A DNA stretch of 64,000 nucleotides from Tubulanus polymorphus (lineage: Eukaryota; Nemertea; Palaeonemertea; Tubulaniformes; Tubulanidae), in contig NC_134026.1 of the NCBI RefSeq assembly GCF_964204645.1, forward strand, positions 29,034,650 through 29,098,649, given 5' to 3'. A program made the translations under genes and the position numbers. Each line of letters starts with the position of its first letter. Positions within the stretch are counted from its first letter, which is position 1. Below the pieces are notes generated by a model. That model saw only the letters and a list, made by a program, of their open reading frames with translations, ran no database searches and was not told the DNA's origin. Positions 1 to 14,325 of this stretch are shown piece by piece.

Positions 1-3000
1 TGATACCCCTCAATATGGTAATAGAGTGTGGGCATTTTCAAGTAATGGGTTGAATCTACAAGGTGTGTCTCATCTTGACTTTCCGTGTGGTTGGTGTAGA
101 AAGATATTTGATTTTCATTATATAACTTACTTTTTACCAATTTAAAATCAATTTGTAGTAAAACCTTTCATTCTAATACTCAGGGGCCCAGACAATAGTA
201 AACACCTCCACAGTTTGGGTTGTGAATTCGATCGTTCATTTTCAAATACACCTATCTTCATTATTTACCTTGTGTGGGATTTATTATTGTTATTGAGTTT
301 TTCGAAACCGAATTACTAGTATACGCCAGTTACATCCCACTCATCTTTCTCCAGCACCCAAATAACAATCTCTACATTTCAAACTGTTTCTTTGTTATAA
401 AAGACATCCCAGTCTATAATCTTCCGTTGTTTCATAAATACATAACTGGTTATTAAGAATAGTAAACATCGTAACTTCTGAGAAATCGAAAGGATATTAT
501 CAATCTCTGTTTAATGATGCAGGTATGTTTCTGTAAAACGTCTTGTGTTTGTATGTAATGGTGCGATGAAGGAGGGGGGGGGGTTGTTGTCACGACGATA
601 ATTTTGTAAAATAAGTGTTTACTCAGTTTATTCAGATCTAAATGATCTAAAATTGCTGCTGCAGCATAACACGGAATACGTTTAGTAAACATCACATAAC
701 AGTTCATTTGCTATTCGCGCTAATACTTGCACTTCCATAATGGCCGCAATGGTGGAACAAACATACATTTCCATCACATACGTTTTGTTATTTTGGTTAA
801 AGATTTGATAATTCCAATCTTTTGCAATGTTACTTTTAACGATAACAAATAATCCAAAAATATTGAGCTTATACAAACTAATTAGATTTTTTTCATATTT
901 AGCAATCCAAGAATTTTCAAAAGATGACCGCGGGATAGTGGTATCAGTACATGAAATAAATTTCCTGAATGTAAATTGTCATATAAGACAGATAATAAAA
1001 CACCTCGGGGCCTTGGGTGCTTCACCTTTGTTATTTCCATAATGAATTACTACTAATTGATTGAGTTTATCTCAGCCTTCTAGTTCACTCAAATGAGAAC
1101 TTTCCATCCTGGTAATTCGAGCAAAATCGTCAACCTGATAACATTTACTTCTTCCTTAATGATAGTAAAGAACAACTGTAATCCGTATTATAAACAAACA
1201 CACAGTTAATCATTGCGATGTAAAGGAGTGGTCTGACACACCTCCTCGGCCATCGACTTAGAAACACAGGGTGCTGTTCAAGAAGCTACACCTTGCCCAC
1301 ATGTTTGTCTTGGGCTTATGTGTTCTAGAATATTTAATTCACTTGAAGAACAATTCAACATAAGCCTGGCATATCTGAATGAAAAAAATAAACTATATAT
1401 GTATATATATTTAGAGTTATAGAAATCAAATCAGATCGGATCCATCATATTCATCATCAGCATTCAAGTTATTTATGATAGTACCGAAATATATCAGATT
1501 TTCCCACTTAGTACAATGGATACTGACCAGTTGGGACTCTAAGCCATCGATGGACGCTTGGTGAATATCAAAGATTAATTGATTTAGCGAAAACAATCCA
1601 AGTATCAGTTTGACTGGCTGAATTGAAAGTAGATATTACCTAACTTTCTAGAATAAATGGCGACGATCTGGACGTGTTGTTAATGAATGATGATACGTTC
1701 ATATCCATTACTGTACATTGCAATTTACAAACTTCATCATCCTGATTGAGCCTTGGCCATTAAAGAAAATGAAAAGCTTCATCTATAAATGATTAGTAAC
1801 CGGCAATATCATATCATCTTTACGGCATCGAATGAAGAAGCGATGACAGTCACTTATTATCATTATTACCACCGAATAATTCATCTTAACGACATCTAAT
1901 CTACAGCAGTCAACGTATCTATACCTGACACAATAGATTTCAGTTTTTATAATATACGAACTACTGGAATTCAAGGAATTCAATTGACCGACCAGTCCCT
2001 AAAGATAAGATAATGTCCCCGGTGACAACTGACAACAATATCATACAACTAGATGTTTGAATAGTCGAAGGCACCTTTATTTAGTTAAGTGGTATACTAA
2101 GATTAATGACAAAGTCCATTTTAGTTTCTAAGAGTTCATTTTTCAAAATAAAAAATCACACGAAATACTCCTGATGAATGGTTACTACATTCAATAAGTA
2201 GGTTTTGTTTCATACTGCTGATGGAGTTTCTTTTCTCTTATTTGGCGTCTCTGTTTTCTAATAATAATTTCAATACCTCTGTATTTCGGCCTTGTGGCGT
2301 CGTCACTTCCATTGACGCTATATGCTGTAAATAACGCGCAAAAAACCGGTTTTATTGTCAAAAGTCTGGTGTTTGGGAAACCGCAAAACAGGAAGCCCCT
2401 ATTCACTGAGTGAGATGACATGACTGAATAGCAAAACCACATAAACCACATATTTTGCAGCTCAATGTAATGTAATAAGAGTACTTTTCCTAACACAATA
2501 ATGATCTCTGCGTAGCAAATCACAAAACATATCTCTCATATATGTCAAGACTAGTGATGTAAAGCTGTTAATGTTTATTGCAATGCGGACAAACCTGGAC
2601 AAGTCAATGCTAAAATGCTGACTCAGTGAAATAGGTTTCAGTTTGAATATATAGTTCACCTCTTTGGCCCAATCCCCTCCTCTCATCCTTTCACTTCATC
2701 TTTTCATCTGTATCACTTTTTAAGATATCTCCGAGTGAGTAATAGAAAGGTCTCAAATAGGTCACGTGTGGGTTGTTGCTACTTCGTGGAATCTTATAGT
2801 TAGACTATCAAATATAGGTCGTTTTAACACGCGTACGGCAGGAAGTCTTTTTGAGTTTGATGCTACTTCTTCTTTTCCACAATGCCAATAGCGATTGTCC
2901 GCGTTATCAGGCGTGGACAACCAATCCCGATATTGTCGATATTCTATAAAATATCTAGAAATTGAATACGGCATTTATTGTTGTAATGATGTTCACTTCA

Positions 3001-3800
3001 GTTCACTGTTTGATCGTATCTCAGTCAATTATTTCCAATACGCAATAGCTAAGAGTGGATTTGACATGTAAATAGATTTCCCGGTCGAAATGAATTTATA
3101 AACGGACGAGGAGTGTCGTCGTCGTGGTCGTCTTTAATGATGTTGTTGTTGTTTATCTGATACACAAGGTGTGGACAGCGCACATCTGAACGGCGTTGAT
3201 ACTAATTACTGATTTATTCTGATTGCTCTTAAACCTGTAAATATAGATACAACAGGTCGAAACAAACACTTGTTTTATTATTAGATTCAACCCCACAACT
3301 TTATCATTACAACTGGCAACCCGTAAATCATTTCATAAATAAATATGAAATAGTACTATTTACGATTTTATTCTATAAATGAAACAGATTTTAGATATCA
3401 ACGATTTCATTTCATTCAGCATGTTCATTCTGCCAATACGTGCAAATTGGTCACTGAGGAAACAGTTGTAGATGTTGTATGTACTATACAAAATTTCTGT
3501 GGACACTTCTCTAGAACTTTTGAACTACTAAAATTTGGAATCATTACCATCAAAAGTTGTTTATTTATTATACATGTTATACACTTGTATTTTGGGTGCA
3601 ATGTTACGTTCGTAGTGATTTACTGTGAATAGTTTTATATCTAGGTTATCGTCGCGTTGTCAATATTTTACTACTGATCTTGACCTGTAACATTTCCGAG
3701 TTCCACGAAACATCTCGCGTCGGCTTTGGGTTTCGACGGCATTTTGTCATCCTAATTATTCATCGGCAAAACCCGCTATTCGATCGTTCTAGAGAGAATC
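1..3800. other. Intergenic region upstream of EGR, no gene seen
   Basis: No conserved coding segment can be recognised on either strand. The longest open frame (minus strand, 2191-2523) has low-complexity, family-less content and no convincing splice context. A run of ten G lies at 574-583, and short CGT and TTG triplet runs lie at 3116-3150. It is probably distal upstream DNA of the EGR gene, or the spacer to a gene left of the window. Confidence 0.6.
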
Positions 3801-3824
3801 AAAGTGCTCGGCGCGTACGGAAAT

Positions 3825-3870
3825 TTCCGAACACATCCGAACAGTGTTCGGAAGTGCTTTCCATATAAGG
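3825..3870 (+). promoter_or_regulatory. Palindromic block, ETS site and distal CArG box of EGR
   Basis: The perfect serum response element core CCATATAAGG is at 3861-3870. It is preceded by an ETS-type CGGAAGTG at 3849-3856. Both sit beside a nested palindrome: TTCCGAACAC (3825-3834) and GTGTTCGGAA (3844-3853) are exact inverted copies, and the inner CCGAACA (3837-3843) pairs with TGTTCGG (3845-3851). SRF with ternary-complex ETS factors is the known regulator of EGR genes; use of these sites here is inferred. Confidence 0.6.
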
Positions 3871-3945
3871 GAATGACTCAGGGCCGTCTACAATGACGTT
3901 GGTTAACATCACAATCGAGGAATTCAATAGGCTACTTGGCCTGTT

Positions 3946-3983
3946 CCAAATAAGGAAGTTTCCGGATCGGCAATCTCCGGAAA
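3946..3983 (+). promoter_or_regulatory. SRE-ETS composite element (CArG box 2)
   Basis: CCAAATAAGG at 3946-3955 is a perfect CArG box, and its final GG runs straight into AGGAAGT, an ETS core. Two more ETS cores follow: TTCCGG at 3959-3964 in reverse and CCGGAAA at 3977-3983. A CArG box with touching ETS cores is the standard layout of an SRF/TCF serum response element in immediate-early genes. Confidence 0.7.
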
Positions 3984-4195
3984 GTCGATCTAAATATAAA
4001 TAAAACTAGGTCAACGTCTAGTTTCACCATTTATAAACCGAATTTCTATCTGAAACTTCACATAATATGAGAATTTGTTTCAACAAATGTGTATGTGAAA
4101 ACAGATTTTAGTTAGGTGTAGCCAAATTTTCAAAATCCTTTACTACGGCATTTTTCCGAAGATTGACAAGCGAGTACTATAATCTGTATTGCTAG

Positions 4196-4289
4196 TGACG
4201 TCAGTATTGACGTCATCAAAAAGCGCATCTATAATGAACTAATCTAGCAATCTGATTGGTCGAGCAGAAATAGTATCTGCCATATATGG
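4196..4289 (+). promoter_or_regulatory. Tandem CREs, CCAAT box and proximal CArG box of EGR
   Basis: Two perfect palindromic cAMP response elements TGACGTCA lie at 4196-4203 and 4208-4215, 12 bp start to start, so on nearly the same face of the helix. An inverted CCAAT box (ATTGG) is at 4255-4259. A third perfect CArG box, CCATATATGG, is at 4280-4289, about 40 bp before the TATA box. The set matches the known SRF and CREB inputs of vertebrate EGR1. Confidence 0.75.
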
Positions 4290-4326
4290 CAATAGACGTA
4301 AAACAGTTCATTCATAAAAATCTACG

Positions 4327-4334
4327 TATATAAG
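4327..4334 (+). promoter_or_regulatory. TATA box of EGR
   Basis: TATATAAG lies about 40 bp downstream of the proximal CArG box and about 180 bp before the EGR start codon. It predicts a transcription start near 4355-4365. Confidence 0.6.
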
Positions 4335-4509
4335 GAGAATATCCATTCATTGAACGAGTAAAGACCGAGATAACATAAGGTAAAGAACGTCGTATGGATT
4401 AGATCGGGACTTATACACGTTTATACATATATGATACTGTGTTTTATTCACATCTAGTACACGGACGTATACTTTAACATAGGAAGGGATACGCAATTTA
4501 ACGTTAGTT

Positions 4510-7518
<3,009 letters not shown>

Positions 7519-8810
7519 AAAGATGCCAAATATATTAGATATAAGTTAATTATGATAATATATAAACATTGATGACCAGATTGCATTTATAATATATATT
7601 TCGACGCCCGGTCATTGAACAGGTTGATTTCGGGTATTCATTTCAAAAATGATTATCTGGAACGTTGTAAAATTGTGTAAAATGCTACAAGTTCTATTGT
7701 TGCAAAACTGATTTAGTTTGTTTAGAACAATTATACGTATATATTAATTATTTTATGTTTTTTAAGTTATAATCCGGGATATTGTATTCACCAGACGATA
7801 TTTACAGTTCCCTCTGGACGTGTGTCAAAATAATGTCTATATACGTAGCATGCAGGCGTGTGTAAAACGTTTGGACTCTGTTCAAACCCGGGACTTACTA
7901 ACTTCATTGTGCTTCATTTCCAAAAATTCATTATCTAGTTGAGTAGATGTCAGTTGAAAAAAAAAACAAATATCGTCAATAATGAAAAAAATGTATACAT
8001 TTCAATGTTCAGCCTTTCCAATTGGAAAAAAGCAGTCCAAAATTAGATATGATAATGTTGTGACGAGTACATGAAATTTGTAAGATCTAATTTTTACGGC
8101 ATCACTCTTGTATCTTGTGTCATTGTTTATAATTATCATGAGTATTTAATATACAGTAGCTTTTCACTTTATTGTATATTGTGCAAATCATGAAGTTCGG
8201 TGATTCATATACATATATATCTATATATAATATAATATATACATCATTATAGACTAAAATCCCATTTTTTGGTGGTTGCATATTTAAGTGGCATTTTTGG
8301 AGAGTGTTGGCTTGTATTTATAAATTCATAATAAGTATTTTTCTATTTCCCCTTTTATTGTGTAACTATACTGCAATTCTTTGACCGCTCAAACCCTTGT
8401 AAAATGTTCCCCTTGTTATCAAAACTTGTAACGACTTTATATTTGAGCCATCTACTACTAAAAACTGATTTTTGTTGGGCATTTTGTGATATTTATAAGT
8501 ATATATATACATATATATATTATAAATAATTGGTATTGCGTACGATTCGCGCGGTATGTGGTATAAATTTGTTACAATGATTTTGAATTCATTGTTGTAT
8601 ATTATTATACTCTATCGCATTCAATCGTTCAACATTTTTCATCGTTCTGTGTATTTGAAATTGAACCCTCCTTGAGATGTCAATGCCAGACAAACCACCA
8701 CCCTCACTTGCTAGGGTTACTCTGGCGATCGGGGATGGATTGAAAACACAATTATAGAGATAAATGTAGTGTTTGCTATTCATTTGCAATAAATATTTTT
8801 ATCAGTTAAG
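7519..8810 (+). other. EGR: EGR 3' untranslated region
   Basis: About 1.3 kb of AT-rich sequence follows the stop, with several ATTTA pentamers (for example in GTATTTAAT near 8145 and CATATTTAAG near 8280) and TA-repeat stretches near 8205-8240 and 8500-8525. It ends at AATAAA, 8788-8793. AU-rich 3'UTRs with ATTTA motifs are typical of short-lived immediate-early mRNAs; instability here is inferred. Confidence 0.6.
8788..8793 (+). terminator. Polyadenylation signal of EGR
   Basis: This is the last perfect AATAAA before a T-rich stretch, and it precedes the next candidate exon by about 120 bp. Confidence 0.5.
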
Positions 8811-8914
8811 TAAAATATAGTTCGTAATATCTTCATTACTTTCTGTTTTTTTTTCCAACCTCATTTCTTCAAAATTGTATACTTCTATATAGCGTATCAA
8901 AGAACTTTTCATTT

Positions 8915-9042
8915 CTCAAGTCGGCGGATTGTGGTGCAGATTATTTCCGGTTTCTCTGTCCATGGCGACGAAGATTCTTTAGAAGAAAAAGCGAGGAAAC
9001 TTGAAAATATATCCGAAAAGCTGATGGGCATACAAACAAGGT
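8915..9042 (+). CDS. Exon of an unidentified gene (with 12772-12879)
   Basis: The plus-strand frame reads an acidic, coiled-coil-like segment (GDEDSLEEKARKLENISEKL) that runs to MGIQTR and an AG|GTAATA donor. The frame stays open upstream to about 8900 without a clear start codon, so the 5' limit is uncertain. The donor leaves two bases (AG), which join in frame with the exon at 12772. The protein is not recognised. The minus-strand frame over the same bases (8909-9106) looks like a shadow. Confidence 0.35.
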
Positions 9043-9049
9043 AATACGT

Positions 9050-12000
9050 AGGTTTTTTACAAGCTAAGAGGATTTGACTGAGTCCCGAAGGAATGAACTG
9101 AAACAATAGAAATATGATGATATTCTGTTGATACGCGGATCCCAGTTCGACTATTACGATTCATGATTTCGACGGTTGAATATTTCAAAATGAACGCGTT
9201 TTGACCCCAGCGTCAAATTTAACTCATAACCGCGGCGAAGGATCTATTCAACAAGCAACGCATCAGCAGATAAAAACAAGCTGATTCATTTAGTTTCATT
9301 AAATCAGAATACATAAAAGGTTTGCTTGAAGCAAAAACAGTAAGATGACAGGATTGGGCTTGATATGCAAGCTAGAGTCTGACCCCGAGCACCGAGGTGA
9401 TCCGATACCTGGTAGACGATTTGTTGGCTTTCGACCACCAAATTTTGAAAATTCAGCGCCGCTGAAGTTTTTCAAAATTTCTGCTGTTCACAACCCTCAA
9501 TAATGCGAACTTCTATCCACAATACGTCGGACGCATGGCAAATCTTAATTTCCATTCGACGCCTATAATACGAGGGTTGTATGGGATGACAATCGGGGCG
9601 TCTAACTCGAAGATAAAAGATAGTAAAACAAAACAAAATGCCCATTTTCAAACGACAATACTCTTATTACTCGAGTCATGTGTTGTTCTTCAATTCTCGA
9701 TGAAACTTTGAATCATCAGCCACGCTTAACAGAATTAAACATCAAACCTTACCACTGTGACAATATTAGCAAAATCATTAGCCTGAAGGTAATAAATATG
9801 TTGGACAGTAATATATGAGGAAGGTAGGAGGTACCACCCCCACAAACAAACCATTAGTTTCACTCGATAATAATATATCATATACTGCACTGAAATGCGC
9901 TAAACATATTCCATCATTGCGACGCGAAATGAATTTTGTATGACGGAATATAGAGAAAGAAATACCAGAAATCAGCTTCGATTTTCATTCTAAATATTAC
10001 TTCACAATCACAAATATTACTTTACAATGGAAGAAGATCAGAAGATATCTATTTCGCGTAGGATCTGAAAATTGATTCTCCGCGGACCTCAACATCAACC
10101 GACACAGAGATGAAAAAATTACCCGGCACTTAACATCTACATTCTGTACCCCGTTAGTAATAAGGTAAAAATAAACATAATTCGTGTCCTGATTCGTTTG
10201 TGTAGAGAATAACGTCCTCCAAAAAATAACTGCAACGTATGGGGTAATCTGCTAATGTACTCTTACGAATTATCAAAAATTGCTGTTATGCAAAAAAAGT
10301 ATGCAACATGATTGTGTATAAATATATTTTGGCAGTCGTTTGAGCCTTGTCGGTGCAGTATGCGAGGGCGGTTATAATTAATTACTCAGTTTGAATGTCA
10401 AACACCCAAAGCATTCATCACAATGGTAAATATCCAACCGAAGTTTCTATTCGTATTTTTTGTCACATAGAACCTTACACTTAAGGTGATTTGAAGGCAA
10501 CTGACTGATCAAGTTCAAGTTCAAGATCGTGAATAACCCGAGTAGAGTGATTTCTTAAAGGTCTCCAATGTTTTGGGCACTTATGTGGTTGTCATGTTTA
10601 CAATGGAATTATCTGCCTGCCTTACCATCGGTGAAACAGCATGATATAGAAAATTCCACACTAAGAATGGAAAAATATTAAGTCCGAAATGTTTCCTCGA
10701 GTTTAATTCGGCGTTCGCTAGCTCAAGGAAACCTTTCTAAATTTCATTCTTAGCGATTTATTTTCTTAGGGATTTTCTATATTATTTGCCTGCCCGATCA
10801 GCCCTGATAAACCCAGAGGAATCGACAAAAAGTCATCAACAAGGAGAAAGATCTTCTCTTTTCTATAGAAAATCAGTTTTCTGTACCTTAAACTGATATA
10901 GTTCGTCAGAATCCAATTCACGATACAGCGAGCGGGTAAGCGGGAACACCGATGGTTCGAGGTGTTGTTCAGTCTTTTCATATTTCTCCGATGAGAATTT
11001 GGTAAATGTCAAAATGCTAGTCAATAGAAAATAGTTAATGTGCTCTCGGTATGGCGTAAAGCTAATGATGCTGGATTAGTTAGTTATCACGTGCGGGACA
11101 GCAAATACTTCAGCAGCTCACGCGTGGGTGAATTCAACTAGTGTGAGTCAATGAGAGAAAGAACTTTGACATTTTATAATGTACACTGTAGTAACTTCCC
11201 GTGTTCAGCTTTCAATAAATCTGCGGTAAAGATGAAAGTCAACTGTGTGTAGGACAGTGATCAAGACTTACAAAAGCTCGGGGATTTTAAAGTTATTAAA
11301 CAGCCCCCGCCAATCCCATCCTTCTTTCCGTGTGTGTAAGTGTCATCGCGCTAACAGTTCTGAGTCAGAGGGTAATGATGAGTTTATTCTACAGCAGACG
11401 AATCGACGCGAGATCTTTCCTATCCGTCACTTGGACCCTAGTACCACCTCAACGTCTTACTAGGGTATCCATAGATGATACGAGATTGGAAAATGTGGAT
11501 TTTCTAGAAAGGATGTTAGAAGTTTTATTTCTAAGATAATAAGCATGTACACGTAGGAGTAACTGGAAAACAGTGTGGTGTGTGTGAAATGACTGCATGG
11601 TAAGTCTAGCGGAGGAGGGGTCTCTGATCATTTCACATATCGATGCTCACGATCTACAATCATCTAATCTATCGAAAATTGACAGAATGAATTATTGATA
11701 TAATATGTAGAAGTACCTCATGAAAACTACTGAACTATTTAAGTAGTTTGTACCAAAATAAGTCATAAAACTGTCATTGGTAATAAACAATCTCTTGATT
11801 TTTATATTTTCAATTTCATTTCTGATAATTAGTTGCGTTGGCTCAATGTCCCTCTGAGGACTATGTACAGGGTTGATTGTTTATTTCCATTATGTCCGGT
11901 CCATGTACGGTACCCTAGATCAGGGCTTAAACTCAAAAATAATTATTAAACTCCTTAAAACAATAGGATTGTACATGTATGCGGTTAATGGTAGATTGGT

Positions 12001-12226
12001 TCGATCAATGGAAGACAAAAAGCTGCATCTGGAAAACTGCTACTATAAGAATCACAATTTTTCATGTTTTATGAGCGATTTTACGTCACATGTCCGCGAG
12101 CTTGTCAGTCAACGACTAGTTCTATTATCGACCGTAGATGTCGCGCAATGCTGGCGTTAAATAGAGAAGTCCGGAGTAAAACATATAACTTTAAAAGTTT
12201 ATTGCAACAAAATAACAATTATAATG

Positions 12227-12258
<32 letters not shown>

Positions 12259-12770
12259 GCCGACTGACCGTCTATCAATCATTGAAGCACAAAACAATAA
12301 ATGGGAAATATCTATTTCATTAGTACTTTGTACCATCAATACATCAAAAACTAACAAAACAGGGATCTAAGTGGTGCGGTAAGCTCAATTTCAGATATGA
12401 AAATGCATAAAATGCACAAGAAGAACCCAAAAATTAGGTTAGTTAGTACTTAGACATATACAATGAAAATGGATTAAGATATTAATACAACCATGGTTGA
12501 CAATTGCCGTTTTTTTTACAAATTCTTCAGAAGAGATTTTTTAAATGATTTTACATCATTGAAGAAAAACTTATTGTACACATGGTAATAATGATGATAA
12601 ACTTTTGTATCTAATTGTAAACTTTTTTTATCTATCTGCACCCAATAAACACAGAACCCGAGGGTTAAATAATTGGAACTAAGGCTAAAAAAATTGATAC
12701 CTTGTTTCTCATCTCAGCTGATCTTAAAAGTTGACCCAGCTATATACCCTCTACATTACTAACTTTTTTT
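9050..12770. other. Non-coding stretch between EGR and ADO
   Basis: I see no recognisable gene here. It is probably an intron of the unidentified gene flanked by the exons at about 8.9 and 12.8 kb, or plain intergenic DNA. Open frames at 11245-11539 and 11873-12160 have no conserved look. An (AAT)n microsatellite lies at about 12225-12256. Confidence 0.45.
12225..12256 (+). repeat. (AAT)n microsatellite
   Basis: About ten AAT units, the first interrupted. Confidence 0.8.
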
Positions 12771-12771
12771 A

Positions 12772-12879
12772 GAAATTATGATCAAGCTTACCATGACAGA
12801 CCAGACACTTTTCGAAATGAACTGCTTACAAATTATATTGCAGCATACAAAATGAACCAGTCGATCAGGAGAGATAAGG
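12772..12879 (+). CDS. Exon of an unidentified gene
   Basis: A T-rich tract ending in TTTTTTTAG is followed by an open segment reading NYDQAYHDRPDTFRNELLTN, then YIAAYKMNQSIRRDK, and an AAG|GTATCA donor. Acceptor, coding bias and donor together make this a credible internal exon. It joins in frame with 8915-9042. A possible last exon after 12959 (TTCAG, frame stop shortly after) is weak. I do not recognise the protein. Its 3' end would lie under the ADO 3'UTR on the opposite strand. Confidence 0.4.
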
Positions 12880-13064
12880 TATCAATGTATTTATGCCTAA
12901 TTTTCATCTTTTAACTCAAAATCAACGGACATGATGTATGGAATTAGATCCTGGGTTCAGAGTTACATTCAACTCAGATTTAAAATAAGTTCATTTTGAA
13001 TAAATCAACTCTACCATGTAGAATTCATCGAACGTAGTTCTATATCTAATTCACTATAATTCAG

Positions 13065-13799
13065 TCATGGCAAAATCTCTGGTCCTTTATAAGAAGACGT
13101 TTCACACCAGAACTCTGATGGTTGCGGTATTTCTAGTAGCCATGCAATGTCCGATGTTTGGCCACTCTGATGTTGTATCGGTATCTCTTGGTAATAATGA
13201 CACACTTGACCTTTATCATAATCATACGGTGGAGCGAGAATATCCAGAAATGCAGCAGGTCCATTTAGAGACGTTATTTCATGAAAATTTCCGTCAGTTG
13301 GAGTTAACAAACAAGGCTCACTTTCTGTGTTAAATTCACAAACTTGCGAAGGTCTCACTTCCTTGATATAGTTCTGAATTTGTAATCTGGTGAAGTTTGA
13401 TGTTATTTCTTTAGGGATTTTGGTAGATACATGTGGTGTAGATTTAAATGCACCGCTATATTGTTTAACTTTCAGAGTACCGTGTATAACTTTACACACA
13501 CCATGCATATTTGGATGGTCATGAAGAGGCAAACTAACACCGTTTTTTAAGACGAATATACCTATCGATACAATCTCATCTTCCCAGATAGGTACATAGA
13601 CGACAGGAGCAAAATTGCTGGTTTGTTTATAAAATGTAGGATCTGCAACGAGCTCTTGGTCAAAATTTAAATCAGCAGCAGTGACCTGCTTCATCGTCTT
13701 GGACAACAGAGTAATCTTTTCTTGAAATAAAGCTCCTTTAGTGTGTTTTGAAAAGGTTTGTTGAGCCATTTTGACAACTTTTTGTATGAGGGCCGCCAT
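13065..13799 (-). CDS. ADO: 2-aminoethanethiol (cysteamine) dioxygenase, ADO family
   Basis: Non-heme iron thiol dioxygenase that oxidises cysteamine to hypotaurine and, in animals, N-terminal cysteines of regulatory proteins as an oxygen sensor. The gene is intronless with 244 residues from the ATG at 13799-13797. I chose this start over the upstream in-frame ATG at 13856 because MAALIQKVVKMAQQTF aligns with the human N-terminus and the context is good (AAGATGG). The cupin iron ligands are visible: His93 and His95 in PLHDHPNMHG, and His173 in GNFHEI. Cys200 and Tyr202 (CHYY) match the human Cys-Tyr crosslink pair. The C-terminus ends in a family-typical FWCE ... GPEILP. The start lies about 530 bp from that of BIN3 and is divergent from it, so the two may share a promoter region. 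EGR and ADO are tail to tail. Confidence 0.95.
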   Translation of the reverse strand: MAALIQKVVKMAQQTFSKHTKGALFQEKITLLSKTMKQVTAADLNFDQELVADPTFYKQTSNFAPVVYVPIWEDEIVSIGIFVLKNGVSLPLHDHPNMHGVCKVIHGTLKVKQYSGAFKSTPHVSTKIPKEITSNFTRLQIQNYIKEVRPSQVCEFNTESEPCLLTPTDGNFHEITSLNGPAAFLDILAPPYDYDKGQVCHYYQEIPIQHQSGQTSDIAWLLEIPQPSEFWCETSSYKGPEILP

Positions 13800-14325
13800 C
13801 TTGGAGGCGATTTTGGATGTGGTTTCGTTTACGACAATGTAATTCAATTCGTGCAACCCAATCTCTCAATCGAAGGTAGTAGGCCAATCAGGAAATCGTC
13901 ATCATCAATTTTTGAAAAAAATATCAATCATTTCAACTAATATTTAATAAGTAATTAAATTTTACGACAGTTTTCCAGACCCCGTTACGATAAAGGCTTG
14001 ACCTACTTTCGTTTCAATCAGGAAATGAATTAAAATGTTATGAATGAATGAATTAGTTGCATTTAAGCTATTTGAATTTTGGTGGTGACATATTGATTTA
14101 TTTTTTGATTGAAGTAAAGAGGTAAGTCGTCTGTAAAAACCTTTCCAACTCCGGAATGTCAGTCAGTTGTTATTACCACCATACTATTTACCACCAGAGA
14201 CCGATCCATACACCTGCTCCCTCAAGGCTTCAAGCCTTCAGTCTTTCAAATGTAATTAACGCTGCCAACATATTTTTAATTCTAGCTTAAGAAAGAAGAA
14301 GAGATCAGTATAATTGCTAGGCAAA

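Noticed and set aside
2191-2523. 110-residue minus-strand ORF as a gene
   Set aside because: Composition and content look random, and no family or splice context is visible.
8909-9106. Minus-strand ORF of 65 residues
   Set aside because: The plus strand over the same bases reads a charged coiled-coil segment with a splice donor; the minus frame has no splice or family support.
13800-13856. Upstream ATG of the ADO frame
   Set aside because: The 19 extra residues have no counterpart in ADO, and the internal ATG aligns with the human start in a better context.
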